Shown here one piece after another: positions 1-7,335 of a DNA stretch of 42,612 nt (the first letter of the stretch is position 1; each line of letters begins with the position of its first letter). The notes beneath the pieces are model-generated. The model was not told the DNA's origin, searched no databases, and was given only the letters and a program-made list of their open reading frames with translations. A program made the translations under genes and the position numbers. The DNA is taken from positions 1-42,612 of the forward strand of contig JBMOLL010000108.1 of NCBI GenBank assembly GCA_049325415.1, written 5' to 3'. This DNA comes from JBMOLL01 sp049325415 (GTDB lineage Bacteria > Bacteroidota > Bacteroidia > Bacteroidales > GCA-2748055).

Positions 1-18
1 ATTCATTACTTTTACTTG

Positions 19-89
19 ACATAAGCTTCATGTTTTTAGTTAGTTGTCTGTTCACAACCAAAATTAACTATTTACATAGAAGCTTATGT
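19..89. repeat. Imperfect palindrome, large stem-loop
   Basis: The outer arms are 11 bp and identical when inverted (19-29 and 79-89, each containing AAGCTT). Moving inward they are followed by a 4-bp arm (ATGT/ACAT), a 6-bp arm (TAGTTA/TAACTA) and a 5-bp arm (GTTGT/ACAAC), separated by small bulges. It lies about 150 bp beyond the end of ilvC. There is no T-run on either side, so it is not an obvious intrinsic terminator. It could be an mRNA 3' stabiliser, a degenerate miniature element or a protein site. Confidence 0.5.
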
Positions 90-107
90 TCTTTTACAAA
101 CATAAGG

Positions 108-139
108 CCTCTCCACATGGAGAGGGGTGCAGGGGTGAG
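108..139. repeat. Short hairpin followed by a GGGGTG-rich tail
   Basis: Perfect 7-bp arms CCTCTCC (108-114) and GGAGAGG (119-125) enclose a 4-base loop, followed by a GGGGTGCAGGGGTGAG-like tail. Similar CTCTCC-loop-GGAGAGGGG words recur between genes in many Bacteroidota genomes as I remember them, so this may be one copy of a dispersed intergenic repeat. No second copy is visible in this window. No U-tract supports termination. Confidence 0.4.
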
Positions 140-198
140 GATTTAAACAATTATAAGTGCTGACTAAACACTGACAGATCAGCTTATAAGCCCTGTTT

Positions 199-217
199 GA
201 CCTTCAAAACAAAGGTC
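199..217 (-). other. Weak hairpin just after ilvC
   Basis: GACCTT and AAGGTC (199-204 and 212-217) form a 6-bp stem with a 7-base loop starting 15 bp beyond the ilvC stop codon. There is no T-run after it on the minus strand, so it is at best a weak or Rho-assisted 3' end for the ilv operon. Confidence 0.3.
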
Positions 218-231
218 TATGGCGTTGTTTC

Positions 232-1278
232 TTAACTATTCTCCGGCCTCAGTTTCCTGACCTGGGCGCCTGCCTGCCACATTTCCGATTCCCTCAGTTC
301 CTTCAGTTCCGCATCGAGTTTCACGCGGTAGTCGGGCTGGGAATTGGAGTCGATGGAGCGCTGGGCCTCCTCTCCGGCTTTAACCCGGCCGTAGAGTTCA
401 TCGAAAACCGGTGTGGCGGCATCGCGGAATTTCTTCCACCAGTCGAGCGCGCCGCGCTGGGCAGTGGTGGAACAGTTCGCATACATCCAGTCCATACCGT
501 TTTCGGCAACGAGCGGCATGAGGCTCTGGGTAAGCTCTTCCACGGTTTCGTTAAATGCTTCCGAGGGTGTATGGCCGTTTTTCCGGAGGCAGTCATACTG
601 CGCGGCAAAGAGGCCCTGGATGGCGCCCATAAGGCTGCCACGCTCGCCGGTGAGGTCGGAATACACCTCTTTCTGGAAGGTCGTCTCGAACAGGTAGCCC
701 GATCCGACCCCGATCCCGAGCGCCACCACGCGTTCCCAGGCTCTGCCCGTAGCATCCTGGAAGATGGCAAAACTCGAGTTCAGTCCCCTGCCCTGCAGGA
801 AGAGCCGGCGCAGACTGGTTCCCGATCCCTTGGGAGCTACCAGGATGACATCCACATCGGCCGGGGGCACGATGCCGGTGCGTTCCTTGTAGGTGATCCC
901 GAAGCCGTGGGAAAAATAAAGCGCCTTGCCTGCGGTGAGATGTTTCTTCACGGTCGGCCAGAGAGCAATCTGTCCGGCATCGGAGAGCAGGAACTGGATG
1001 ATCGTGGCTTTCTTGCAGGCCTCTTCAATATCGAAAAGGTCCTTGCCTTCCACCCAGCCGTCATTCAGGGCTTTTTGCCAGGTGGCGGAAGATTTCCGCT
1101 GACCGACAATCACGTTAAAACCGTTATCCTTCAGGTTCAGCGACTGTCCGGGGCCCTGGACGCCATAGCCGATCACGGCAATAGTTTCATTCTTAAGGGT
1201 TGCCACCGCCTTGGCTAAAGGGAACTCTTCCCTGGTAACAACGTTTTCGTTTACTCCTCCAAAATTTAATGTTGCCAT
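232..1278 (-). CDS. ilvC: Ketol-acid reductoisomerase
   Basis: This enzyme catalyses the second common step of Ile/Val synthesis, the Mg-dependent isomerisation and NADPH reduction of acetolactate or acetohydroxybutyrate in the cytoplasm. The Rossmann loop GYGVQG lies at residues 37-42. Arg61 and Ser63/Ser64 in the following loop suit NADPH binding. The likely catalytic and metal residues are His124, Lys150, Asp208 and Glu212 (motif SDLTGER at 207-213). At 348 residues it is slightly longer than the roughly 330-residue class I enzymes, which fits the Bacteroidota form. It is the last gene of ilvD-ilvB-ilvN-ilvC and starts 17 bp after ilvN, so it should be controlled by the attenuator upstream of ilvD. 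Confidence 0.97.
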   Translation of the reverse strand: MATLNFGGVNENVVTREEFPLAKAVATLKNETIAVIGYGVQGPGQSLNLKDNGFNVIVGQRKSSATWQKALNDGWVEGKDLFDIEEACKKATIIQFLLSDAGQIALWPTVKKHLTAGKALYFSHGFGITYKERTGIVPPADVDVILVAPKGSGTSLRRLFLQGRGLNSSFAIFQDATGRAWERVVALGIGVGSGYLFETTFQKEVYSDLTGERGSLMGAIQGLFAAQYDCLRKNGHTPSEAFNETVEELTQSLMPLVAENGMDWMYANCSTTAQRGALDWWKKFRDAATPVFDELYGRVKAGEEAQRSIDSNSQPDYRVKLDAELKELRESEMWQAGAQVRKLRPENS

Positions 1279-1295
1279 TTTACTGGTTTAAAGTA

Positions 1296-1853
1296 TTAAT
1301 AATCTGCTAATAGTCTTTCTGATTCATCATGATGCTTTTCGATGTCCTTCAGATAGGCGGTAAATTCCTTGATCTGCTTGGTGACCGCCACCCGGCCCGA
1401 TCTCACAAACTGAAGCATGCCATAGGGCTCAAGCATCTCGAAAAGGAGCTTGGTCTCATTCTTGTGACCTGTCTTTTCGATAATGGTATATTCCGGCTCG
1501 ATGGTCAGGATCCTGGCATTGTGCTTCCGGATCAGGCTTTCCACGTCATCGCCGTGGGCAAAGGCTTTGGTGGGCACTTTGTAAAGAGCCACTTCCTGGT
1601 ATACAATCTCATCAATGGTGTGATAAAAAGCCTTGAGCACGCCGATCTGTTTTTCGATCTGCTTGGTCACTTTTTTCACCATTTCTTCGGTGACATGCAC
1701 CACGATAGTAAAACGGAAGATATCCTCAACCTCCGATTCGGAGGTATTCAGGCTTTCGATATTGATCTTGCGCCGGGTAAAGATCACCGTGATGCGGTGC
1801 AGCAATCCAATCTTATTCTCGGTGAAGATGGTAATGGTATATTCCTTTTTCAT
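1296..1853 (-). CDS. ilvN: Acetolactate synthase small (regulatory) subunit
   Basis: This is the regulatory subunit of acetohydroxyacid synthase, which binds the catalytic IlvB subunit and normally gives valine feedback inhibition. An N-terminal ACT domain begins at MKKEYTITIF and contains the typical stretch RRKINIESLN. A second ACT-like half follows, ending near residue 165. I place the start at the ATG at 1853 because the conserved fold begins there; a GTG 30 bases upstream (1883) would add ten residues and is a possible alternative. With the ATG start the protein has 185 residues, a normal length. It lies between ilvB (38 bp upstream) and ilvC (17 bp downstream). Confidence 0.93.
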   Translation of the reverse strand: MKKEYTITIFTENKIGLLHRITVIFTRRKINIESLNTSESEVEDIFRFTIVVHVTEEMVKKVTKQIEKQIGVLKAFYHTIDEIVYQEVALYKVPTKAFAHGDDVESLIRKHNARILTIEPEYTIIEKTGHKNETKLLFEMLEPYGMLQFVRSGRVAVTKQIKEFTAYLKDIEKHHDESERLLADY

Positions 1854-1891
1854 TTCTGTAGGTTTTTCATTTAACAAGGTCACTCGCGCTG

Positions 1892-3625
1892 CTATTCAAG
1901 CCGCATTTCCGATACCGTGCCACCGGCAGGTACCATCGGGAAGATATTGGCTTCTTTTTCCACGATGACTTCCAGCAGGAAGGGACCCTCCTGGGCCATC
2001 AGTTCGTCGAGTGCAGCGTCGAGTTCCTCCCTCCGCGAGATCTGGCGGCCGGGGATCCCGAAGCCTTCGGCGATCTTGAGGAAATCCGGATTTACCAGTT
2101 CTGTCGAGGCATAGCGCTTTTCATAGAACAGATCCTGCCACTGCCGTACCATCCCCAGGAAGTTATTCGTAAGCAGCACCAGTTTCACCGGCAGGTTCAT
2201 CTGCCGCATGGTGCCCAGTTCCTGGAGGGTCATCTGGAATCCGCCATCGCCAACGACTGCCACCACATCGCGGTTGCCGGAAGCCATCCTGGCTCCGATG
2301 GAGGCAGGGATCCCGAAGCCCATGGTGCCGAGGCCGCCCGAACTGACGAGCGAGTTATTCCTGTTGAATTCGTAATACCGGGCAGCAGCCATCTGGTGCT
2401 GTCCCACGTCGGTGACCATGATGGCCTCTCCCTTTGTTTTTTTGGAGATCCGGTGGATCACTTCCCCCATATGCATCTTGCCTTCCGTTGAATGACAGTC
2501 TTTTTTAATGACCTTTTCATACTCAATCTTGTTCAGTTTGCTGAAAGATTCGACCCATTCGGGATGGCTGTTGGAATTGACCAGCGGAAGCAAAAGCTGC
2601 AGAGCCTGTTTGGCATCGGCCACAATGGCAACATCCGATTTGATATTCTTGTCGATTTCGGCATTATCAATCTCGATATGTATCACCTTCGCCTGCCGTG
2701 CGTAGGTATTGACATTGCCGGTTACCCGGTCGTCGAAACGCATCCCGATGGCAATCAGCAGATCACATTTGTTGGTATTGATATTAGGTGCATAGTTCCC
2801 GTGCATCCCGAGCATCCCGGTAAAAAGCGCATGGTTGGAAGGAAAGGCGGATAGCCCCAGCAGCGTGCTTCCTACCGGTATACCGGCTTTCTCCACCAGC
2901 TGACGGAATTCCTCCTCGGCTCCGGAAAGGGTTACTCCCTGTCCGACCAGTGCCAGCGGACGTTCGGAACTGTTGATCAGCGCCGCAGCCCTTTCGATAG
3001 CCTCGGTCTTTGGCCGGGGCAGGGGGATGTAACTGGTCACCCTGGTGATCTTTTCATACTTGTAATCGACCATCTCGTTCTGGGCGTTCTTCGTGATATC
3101 AAGCAATACCGGACCCGGCCGTCCCGTGCGGGCAAAGAAAAAGGCCTTTGCGACAGCCTCGGCAATCTCGTCGGCAGAGGTGATCTGGTAATTCCACTTG
3201 GTGATCGGCATCGATATACTTACCATGTCCGTCTCCTGGAAAGCATCCGTTCCCAGCAGGCTGGCTCCGACCTGACCGGTAATGCATACCAGGGGTGTGG
3301 AATCGAGCATGGCATCGGCGAGCCCGGTCACCAGGTTGGTTGCTCCCGGTCCGGAGGTCGTAAAACACACGCCCGGCTTTTTACCGATACGGGCATAACC
3401 CTGTGCGGCATGTACAGCTCCCTGCTCATGGCGCACCATGATGTGACGGATGCGGTCCTCGTAATCGTATAGCGCATCGTAGACAGGCATGATCGCCCCG
3501 CCGATATAACCAAAAACGGTATCAACACCTTCCTCCAGCAATGATCTGATCAAGGCTTCGGCTCCGGTGATCCTGCTGACAGACTGCGTGGTCTGCTCAG
3601 CTTCTGTTTTAGTCTGTGTCTGCAT
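1892..3625 (-). CDS. ilvB: Acetolactate synthase large (catalytic) subunit
   Basis: This thiamine-diphosphate enzyme condenses two pyruvates, or pyruvate with 2-oxobutyrate, in the first common step of branched-chain amino-acid synthesis. The TPP-activating glutamate is Glu67 in RHEQGA. The FAD/central domain covers roughly residues 195-350. The TPP/Mg motif GDGGFQ starts near residue 459 and ends with the NN pair at 487-488. The length of 577 residues is typical. It starts 31 bp after ilvD and is followed by ilvN. The first 18 residues are Gln/Thr-rich and look like a non-conserved extension. Confidence 0.97.
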   Translation of the reverse strand: MQTQTKTEAEQTTQSVSRITGAEALIRSLLEEGVDTVFGYIGGAIMPVYDALYDYEDRIRHIMVRHEQGAVHAAQGYARIGKKPGVCFTTSGPGATNLVTGLADAMLDSTPLVCITGQVGASLLGTDAFQETDMVSISMPITKWNYQITSADEIAEAVAKAFFFARTGRPGPVLLDITKNAQNEMVDYKYEKITRVTSYIPLPRPKTEAIERAAALINSSERPLALVGQGVTLSGAEEEFRQLVEKAGIPVGSTLLGLSAFPSNHALFTGMLGMHGNYAPNINTNKCDLLIAIGMRFDDRVTGNVNTYARQAKVIHIEIDNAEIDKNIKSDVAIVADAKQALQLLLPLVNSNSHPEWVESFSKLNKIEYEKVIKKDCHSTEGKMHMGEVIHRISKKTKGEAIMVTDVGQHQMAAARYYEFNRNNSLVSSGGLGTMGFGIPASIGARMASGNRDVVAVVGDGGFQMTLQELGTMRQMNLPVKLVLLTNNFLGMVRQWQDLFYEKRYASTELVNPDFLKIAEGFGIPGRQISRREELDAALDELMAQEGPFLLEVIVEKEANIFPMVPAGGTVSEMRLE

Positions 3626-3656
3626 AACCAGTTGTTTTTATAAGGTATATTGCTGT

Positions 3657-5474
3657 TTAATCATTGATTATCCTTACGGCTCCCCTGTCGGCAGAGGTAA
3701 CCATCGAGGCATAGGCTTTCAGGGCTTTGGAGACCACCCGCTCCCGCTTCGGGACCCAGCCCTCCTGCTCCCGCAGATTCCTCCTCCGGGCGAGTTCTTC
3801 GTCCGGTACTGCCAGAACGATCTTTCGGGCCGGAATGTCGATTTCGATACGGTCGCCTGTTTCTACAAGCCCGATCGTTCCTCCTTCCGCGGCTTCGGGG
3901 GAGATATGCCCGATCGACAGGCCCGAGGTTCCGCCCGAGAACCTGCCGTCGGTGATCAGCGCGCAGGCTTCACCAAGGCGGCGTGCCTTGATATAGGAAG
4001 TAGGGTAAAGCATCTCCTGCATCCCCGGACCGCCCCGGGGTCCTTCATAACGAATCACCACCACATCGCCGGCTTCCACATCGCCGTCAAGTATCCCGTC
4101 GCAGGCATCGTCCTGTGAATCATAGACCTTTGCCTTTCCGGTGAATTTCAGAACCTTTTCCGACACCCCGGCAGTTTTGACAATACAGCCGTTTTCGGCC
4201 AGGTTCCCGTAAAGTACTGCCAGACCACCGTCGGTGCTGTAGGCATGCTCCACATCCCGGATGGCACCTTTCACACGGTCGGTATCCTGACGGGCGAAGC
4301 GTTTGTTCTGCGAACCCATCAAAAGGTTAAATCCTCCCCCGGGAGCGGCCGAATATACGGCTACGGCATCGGGATCGGGATCCGGGCCGCAGAGATCGTA
4401 ACGTGCTGCAGCCTCTTTAAGCATAAGGCCGTCGACCCTGTTTATCTCGTTATTTATCAATCCCTTGCGGTTCAATTCCGCCAAAATGCCCAGGATCCCG
4501 CCAGCCCGGTTCACATCTTCGATATGATAAGCCGAGTTGGGAGCCACCTTGCAAAGAACGGGTGTTTTGAGCGACAGGCGGTCGATGTCCTTCATGGTGA
4601 AATTCACTCCTGCCTCATGCGCCACGGCCAGGATATGCAGAACGGTATTGGTCGATCCGCCCATCGCAATATCAAGGGTCATGGCATTTTCAAAGGCTTC
4701 AAAGCTGGCAATGGAACGGGGCAGAACCGAGCTATCCCCCTCCTCATAATATTTGAGGGTATTGCGGATCAGATGCTTTACGGCCTTTTCAAAGAGCCGG
4801 CTGCGCTCCATATGCGTGGCAACGATGGTACCGTTGCCGGGAAGGGCGAGTCCCAGGGCCTCATTCAGACAGTTCATGGAATTGGCGGTAAACATACCCG
4901 AGCAGCTTCCGCAGGTCGGACAGGCCAGTTCTTCCACCAGGGAGAGTTTTTCGTCGCTGACCTGGGGATCGGCAGCCATCACCATGGCATCAATGAGGTC
5001 GAGTGCCTCATCGCCGCTGCGGCCGGCTTCCATCGGACCGCCCGATACAAAGATCACGGGGATGTTCAGTCGCATGGCAGCCATCAGCATTCCCGGGGTG
5101 ATCTTGTCGCAGTTGCTGATGCAGAAAAGCGCATCCACCTGGTGCGCATTGGCCATGTATTCGATGCTGTCGGCAATCAGGTCGCGCGAAGGAAGCGAGT
5201 ACAACATCCCGCCGTGCCCCATGGCAATCCCATCGTCGATGGCAATGGTATTGAATTCGGCGGCAAAATAGCCCTCCGCTTCAATCATTTTCTTCACCTG
5301 CTGCCCGACCTGGTGAAGGTGCATGTGACCCGGCACAAACTGGGTAAAGGAATTGACAATGCCGAAGACCGGCTTGCCGAAATGTGACTCCTTCATGCCG
5401 TTGGCGCGCCAGAGGCTCCTGGCCCCGGCCATCCGGCGGCCCATTGTACTGGTATGACTTCTGTACTGTACCAT
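3657..5474 (-). CDS. ilvD: Dihydroxy-acid dehydratase
   Basis: This iron-sulfur enzyme dehydrates dihydroxy-isovalerate and dihydroxy-methylvalerate, the third common step of Ile/Val synthesis. The N-terminus MVQYRSHTSTMGRRMAGA aligns closely with remembered E. coli IlvD, so I chose the ATG at 5474 over an in-frame TTG 21 bases upstream. Cluster ligands visible are Cys122 (SNCDKITPG) and the CPTCGSCSGMF motif at 185-195; the metal-site aspartates are near 80-81. The conserved C-terminal SADRGAVR is present. It encodes 605 residues and is the first structural gene of the ilv operon. It starts 26 bp after the attenuator hairpin. Confidence 0.96.
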   Translation of the reverse strand: MVQYRSHTSTMGRRMAGARSLWRANGMKESHFGKPVFGIVNSFTQFVPGHMHLHQVGQQVKKMIEAEGYFAAEFNTIAIDDGIAMGHGGMLYSLPSRDLIADSIEYMANAHQVDALFCISNCDKITPGMLMAAMRLNIPVIFVSGGPMEAGRSGDEALDLIDAMVMAADPQVSDEKLSLVEELACPTCGSCSGMFTANSMNCLNEALGLALPGNGTIVATHMERSRLFEKAVKHLIRNTLKYYEEGDSSVLPRSIASFEAFENAMTLDIAMGGSTNTVLHILAVAHEAGVNFTMKDIDRLSLKTPVLCKVAPNSAYHIEDVNRAGGILGILAELNRKGLINNEINRVDGLMLKEAAARYDLCGPDPDPDAVAVYSAAPGGGFNLLMGSQNKRFARQDTDRVKGAIRDVEHAYSTDGGLAVLYGNLAENGCIVKTAGVSEKVLKFTGKAKVYDSQDDACDGILDGDVEAGDVVVIRYEGPRGGPGMQEMLYPTSYIKARRLGEACALITDGRFSGGTSGLSIGHISPEAAEGGTIGLVETGDRIEIDIPARKIVLAVPDEELARRRNLREQEGWVPKRERVVSKALKAYASMVTSADRGAVRIIND

Positions 5475-5500
5475 TTTTTCGTGCCCTGTTTTCAAACTGA

Positions 5501-5530
5501 AGGGCCATCCTCTTGTCTGAGAATGGCCCT
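5501..5530 (-). terminator. Attenuator hairpin (terminator-like) before ilvD
   Basis: On the minus strand, AGGGCCATTCTC and GAGGATGGCCCT pair over 12 bp (one G-U) around the loop AGACAA. The 5' arm can instead pair with bases 5554-5562 at the leader stop codon, giving two mutually exclusive structures. The sequence after the stem (TCAGTTTGAAAAC) is only partly U-rich, so termination may be weak or Rho-assisted, or the hairpin may act on ilvD translation, whose ATG is 26 bp further on. Confidence 0.65.
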
Positions 5531-5553
5531 AAAATATCTTCTTTTTGTTTACA

Positions 5554-5562
5554 CCATTCTCA
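5554..5562 (-). promoter_or_regulatory. Antiterminator strand at the leader stop codon
   Basis: The minus-strand bases TGAGAATGG begin with the leader peptide's stop codon. They are a perfect 9-base complement of CCATTCTCA in the 5' arm of the attenuator hairpin (5518-5526). A ribosome that finishes the leader would cover this segment and free the hairpin to form; a ribosome stalled on the Ile/Leu/Val codons would leave it free to pair and block the hairpin. Confidence 0.65.
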
Positions 5563-5637
5563 TCCGACCTTCCCAAGAAGGACGACCACAATAACAATAA
5601 GAATGATATGCACAAGTCCGGACATCTTCCGTTTCAT
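5560..5637 (-). CDS. ilv operon leader peptide (25 residues)
   Basis: This is a short ORF below the usual annotation limit, starting with ATG at 5637 and ending with TGA at 5560-5562. Residues 11-21 read IILIVIVVVLL, eleven branched-chain residues in a row; in total 14 of 25 residues are Ile, Leu or Val. It precedes an operon that makes exactly those amino acids and is followed by alternative hairpins, so the natural reading is an attenuator leader whose translation senses charged Ile/Val/Leu tRNA. A TAnnTTTG promoter element ends 9 bp before its ATG. A tiny hydrophobic membrane peptide would have a similar composition, but would not explain the RNA pairing at its stop codon. Confidence 0.75.
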   Translation of the reverse strand: MKRKMSGLVHIILIVIVVVLLGKVG

Positions 5638-5646
5638 TTAATGCGT

Positions 5647-5676
5647 CAAAGATAGGTATATATTTTATTCGACAAA
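5647..5676 (-). promoter_or_regulatory. Promoter of the ilv leader and operon
   Basis: The minus strand carries TTTG (5673-5676) and TATCTTTG (5647-5654), separated by 18 bp. These match the Bacteroidota -33/-7 consensus TTTG and TAnnTTTG. The predicted start of transcription is about 5640-5643, leaving only a few bases before the leader ATG at 5637. Confidence 0.7.
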
Positions 5677-5828
5677 CTTTTTTTAAGTAAAAATTTAATT
5701 TCTCTTATGATTTATTATTTTTTTAACGTTTTTATTATCATTCTGTAATTTCAACTCTTTATGAAAGATGGGAAAACAGGAGATTGAAAGCAGGGTTCGG
5801 GGGGCTTTTATCGTGAAAACATTCCGGA

Positions 5829-5860
5829 TTCGAAAATTTCCGGGGAGCTTTTTATCTTTG
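5829..5860 (+). promoter_or_regulatory. Promoter of the rhomboid gene, near-leaderless
   Basis: TATCTTTG at 5853-5860 matches TAnnTTTG exactly, with TTCG (one mismatch to TTTG) 20 bp upstream at 5829-5832. The gene's ATG begins only 4 bases after the element, so the mRNA may begin at or next to the start codon. Confidence 0.5.
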
Positions 5861-5864
5861 TTAG

Positions 5865-6524
5865 ATGGATGAGAAGATTCGTTTTCGTCACAGCCTGATC
5901 TTTCCGCTGTTCTTCCTGCTGATGATCTGGTTGATCCACATCCTTCAGGTCGGGATGGAGTGGTCCTTTACCGGGGCGGGGATCTATCCCCTTTCGCCGG
6001 AAGGCCTGAAAGGGATACTTTTTTCGCCGCTGATCCATGCCGACTGGAAGCACCTGTTTGATAATTCCATCCCCCTGCTGATCCTGAGTGTGGCCCTTTT
6101 TTATTTTTACCGGGGGATATCCTACCGAGTCTTTTTCCTGATCTGGCTTATATCGGGGGTCCTGACCTGGCTGACAGGCAGGGAAGCCTATCACATCGGG
6201 GCCAGCAGCCTGATCTACGGTCTTGCGTCTTTTTTGTTTTTCAGCGGTGTGATCCGCGGTGTGCGCAGTCTCATGGCCCTGTCGCTGATCGTGGTATTCC
6301 TTTATGGTAGTCTCGTCTGGGGCCTCCTGCCCTTCGACTATAAGATTTCCTGGGAAGGTCATCTGGCAGGGGCCATTGCCGGATTTGTCCTTGCACTGAT
6401 CTACCGGAACGAAGGACCTTCCCCTCAGCTGCCCTCCTGGGAACTGGAGGATGAGGAGGAAGAAACGGAGGTAAGCGGGGAGGAGGACAGGTCTCCGGCC
6501 GGGGAAGAACGGCAGCCGGAGTGA
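5865..6524 (+). CDS. Rhomboid-family intramembrane serine protease
   Basis: This is a polytopic inner-membrane protein of 219 residues with about six hydrophobic segments between residues 10 and 181. The catalytic dyad is visible: Ser114 in the GASS motif (112-115) and His166 in EGHLAGA. HADWKHLFDN (58-67) supplies the conserved His and Asn of the second helix. It should cut transmembrane substrates; none can be named from the context. The C-terminal 25-30 residues are very acidic and hydrophilic, a tail outside the membrane core. It converges with the acetyltransferase gene, about 50 bp away. The exact TAnnTTTG element four bases before the ATG supports this start. Confidence 0.9.
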   Translation: MDEKIRFRHSLIFPLFFLLMIWLIHILQVGMEWSFTGAGIYPLSPEGLKGILFSPLIHADWKHLFDNSIPLLILSVALFYFYRGISYRVFFLIWLISGVLTWLTGREAYHIGASSLIYGLASFLFFSGVIRGVRSLMALSLIVVFLYGSLVWGLLPFDYKISWEGHLAGAIAGFVLALIYRNEGPSPQLPSWELEDEEEETEVSGEEDRSPAGEERQPE

Positions 6525-6575
6525 TGGCCGTGAAGTCAGTTAAAAGTTACCCCCAGCCTTCCCCGAACCTGCACT

Positions 6576-7148
6576 TTATTCCCTGCCGCTCCATTCGTCC
6601 TTCAGCAGGGCATAGATAAATTCGTCGAAGGTATTCCCGTTTTTGGTCACGGCACCCCGATGAACGGCTTCCCTGCGGAAACCGCATTTTTCAAGAACCC
6701 TTGCCGAAGCCGTATTAAAATAAAAGACCCCTGCCCAGATCCTTGTCCAGTGGAATTTGGTAAACCCGGTCCGTACCATCTCCGTCACGGCCTTGCTCAT
6801 AATTCCTCTCCCCCAGTACTTTTCCGAGAGCCAGTAACCTATTTCGGCATTGAAGCGGTAGATATCCGTCATTCCATGGAGCCCGATGGCGCCGCAGGCT
6901 TCGCCATCAACCTCGATGGCAAGTACAAGGTTGTTGGGCTCTGCGGCTACAAAGGAAATAAAGGCCTTTGCATCCTTCAGACTGTATGGATGGGGAAACA
7001 CATCGCGCAGGTTCGCCGCAATCCGGCTGTTGTTGGCATGTTTTGCAATATCAGGGGCATCGCCCGGGCGGAAGGGACGCAGGATAAACCCGTCTCCCAC
7101 AAATCGGTAAACAGATAGCTGGTCTTTCACTTTTCTGGAATTTTTCAT
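6576..7148 (-). CDS. GNAT-family N-acetyltransferase (RimJ/RimL-like)
   Basis: The fold is Acetyltransf_3-like: an N-terminal strand with FILRPFRPGDAPDI, the acetyl-CoA loop region around YWGRGIMSKAV, and the C-terminal NTASARVLEKCGFRRE motif typical of the RimJ/RimL group. It probably transfers acetyl from acetyl-CoA to a protein N-terminus, amino acid or small amine; the substrate cannot be read from sequence. I chose ATG at 7148 (190 residues) because the family fold starts a few residues later; an in-frame extension to 7289 is Arg/Pro/Gly-rich and looks untranslated. It is monocistronic and diverges from the YciO-like gene. Confidence 0.85.
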   Translation of the reverse strand: MKNSRKVKDQLSVYRFVGDGFILRPFRPGDAPDIAKHANNSRIAANLRDVFPHPYSLKDAKAFISFVAAEPNNLVLAIEVDGEACGAIGLHGMTDIYRFNAEIGYWLSEKYWGRGIMSKAVTEMVRTGFTKFHWTRIWAGVFYFNTASARVLEKCGFRREAVHRGAVTKNGNTFDEFIYALLKDEWSGRE

Positions 7149-7335
7149 GGAAAGAGCCCGGCTCTCGTGGTGCCGGGACCTCCGGTAACGCAATATAGCA
7201 GTTTTCCCGCCAGGGTGTTCCGGCCCGACCGGCTGTTTATCAGCATTCTTTGCACCGTGCTTCCGCAGCGATAATCCTGAAGCAGGCACAGCGCAATCTT
7301 ATTTTTACTAATTTTACACGCTGAAATCCACGGAT

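Noticed and set aside
5475..5495. A longer ilvD starting at TTG (5495)
   Set aside because: The family N-terminus begins at the ATG at 5474; the extra seven codons are not conserved with remembered homologues.
6576..7289. The 237-residue extended form of the GNAT protein
   Set aside because: The first 47 codons are Arg/His/Pro-rich and outside the fold; the ATG at 7148 gives the normal family length.
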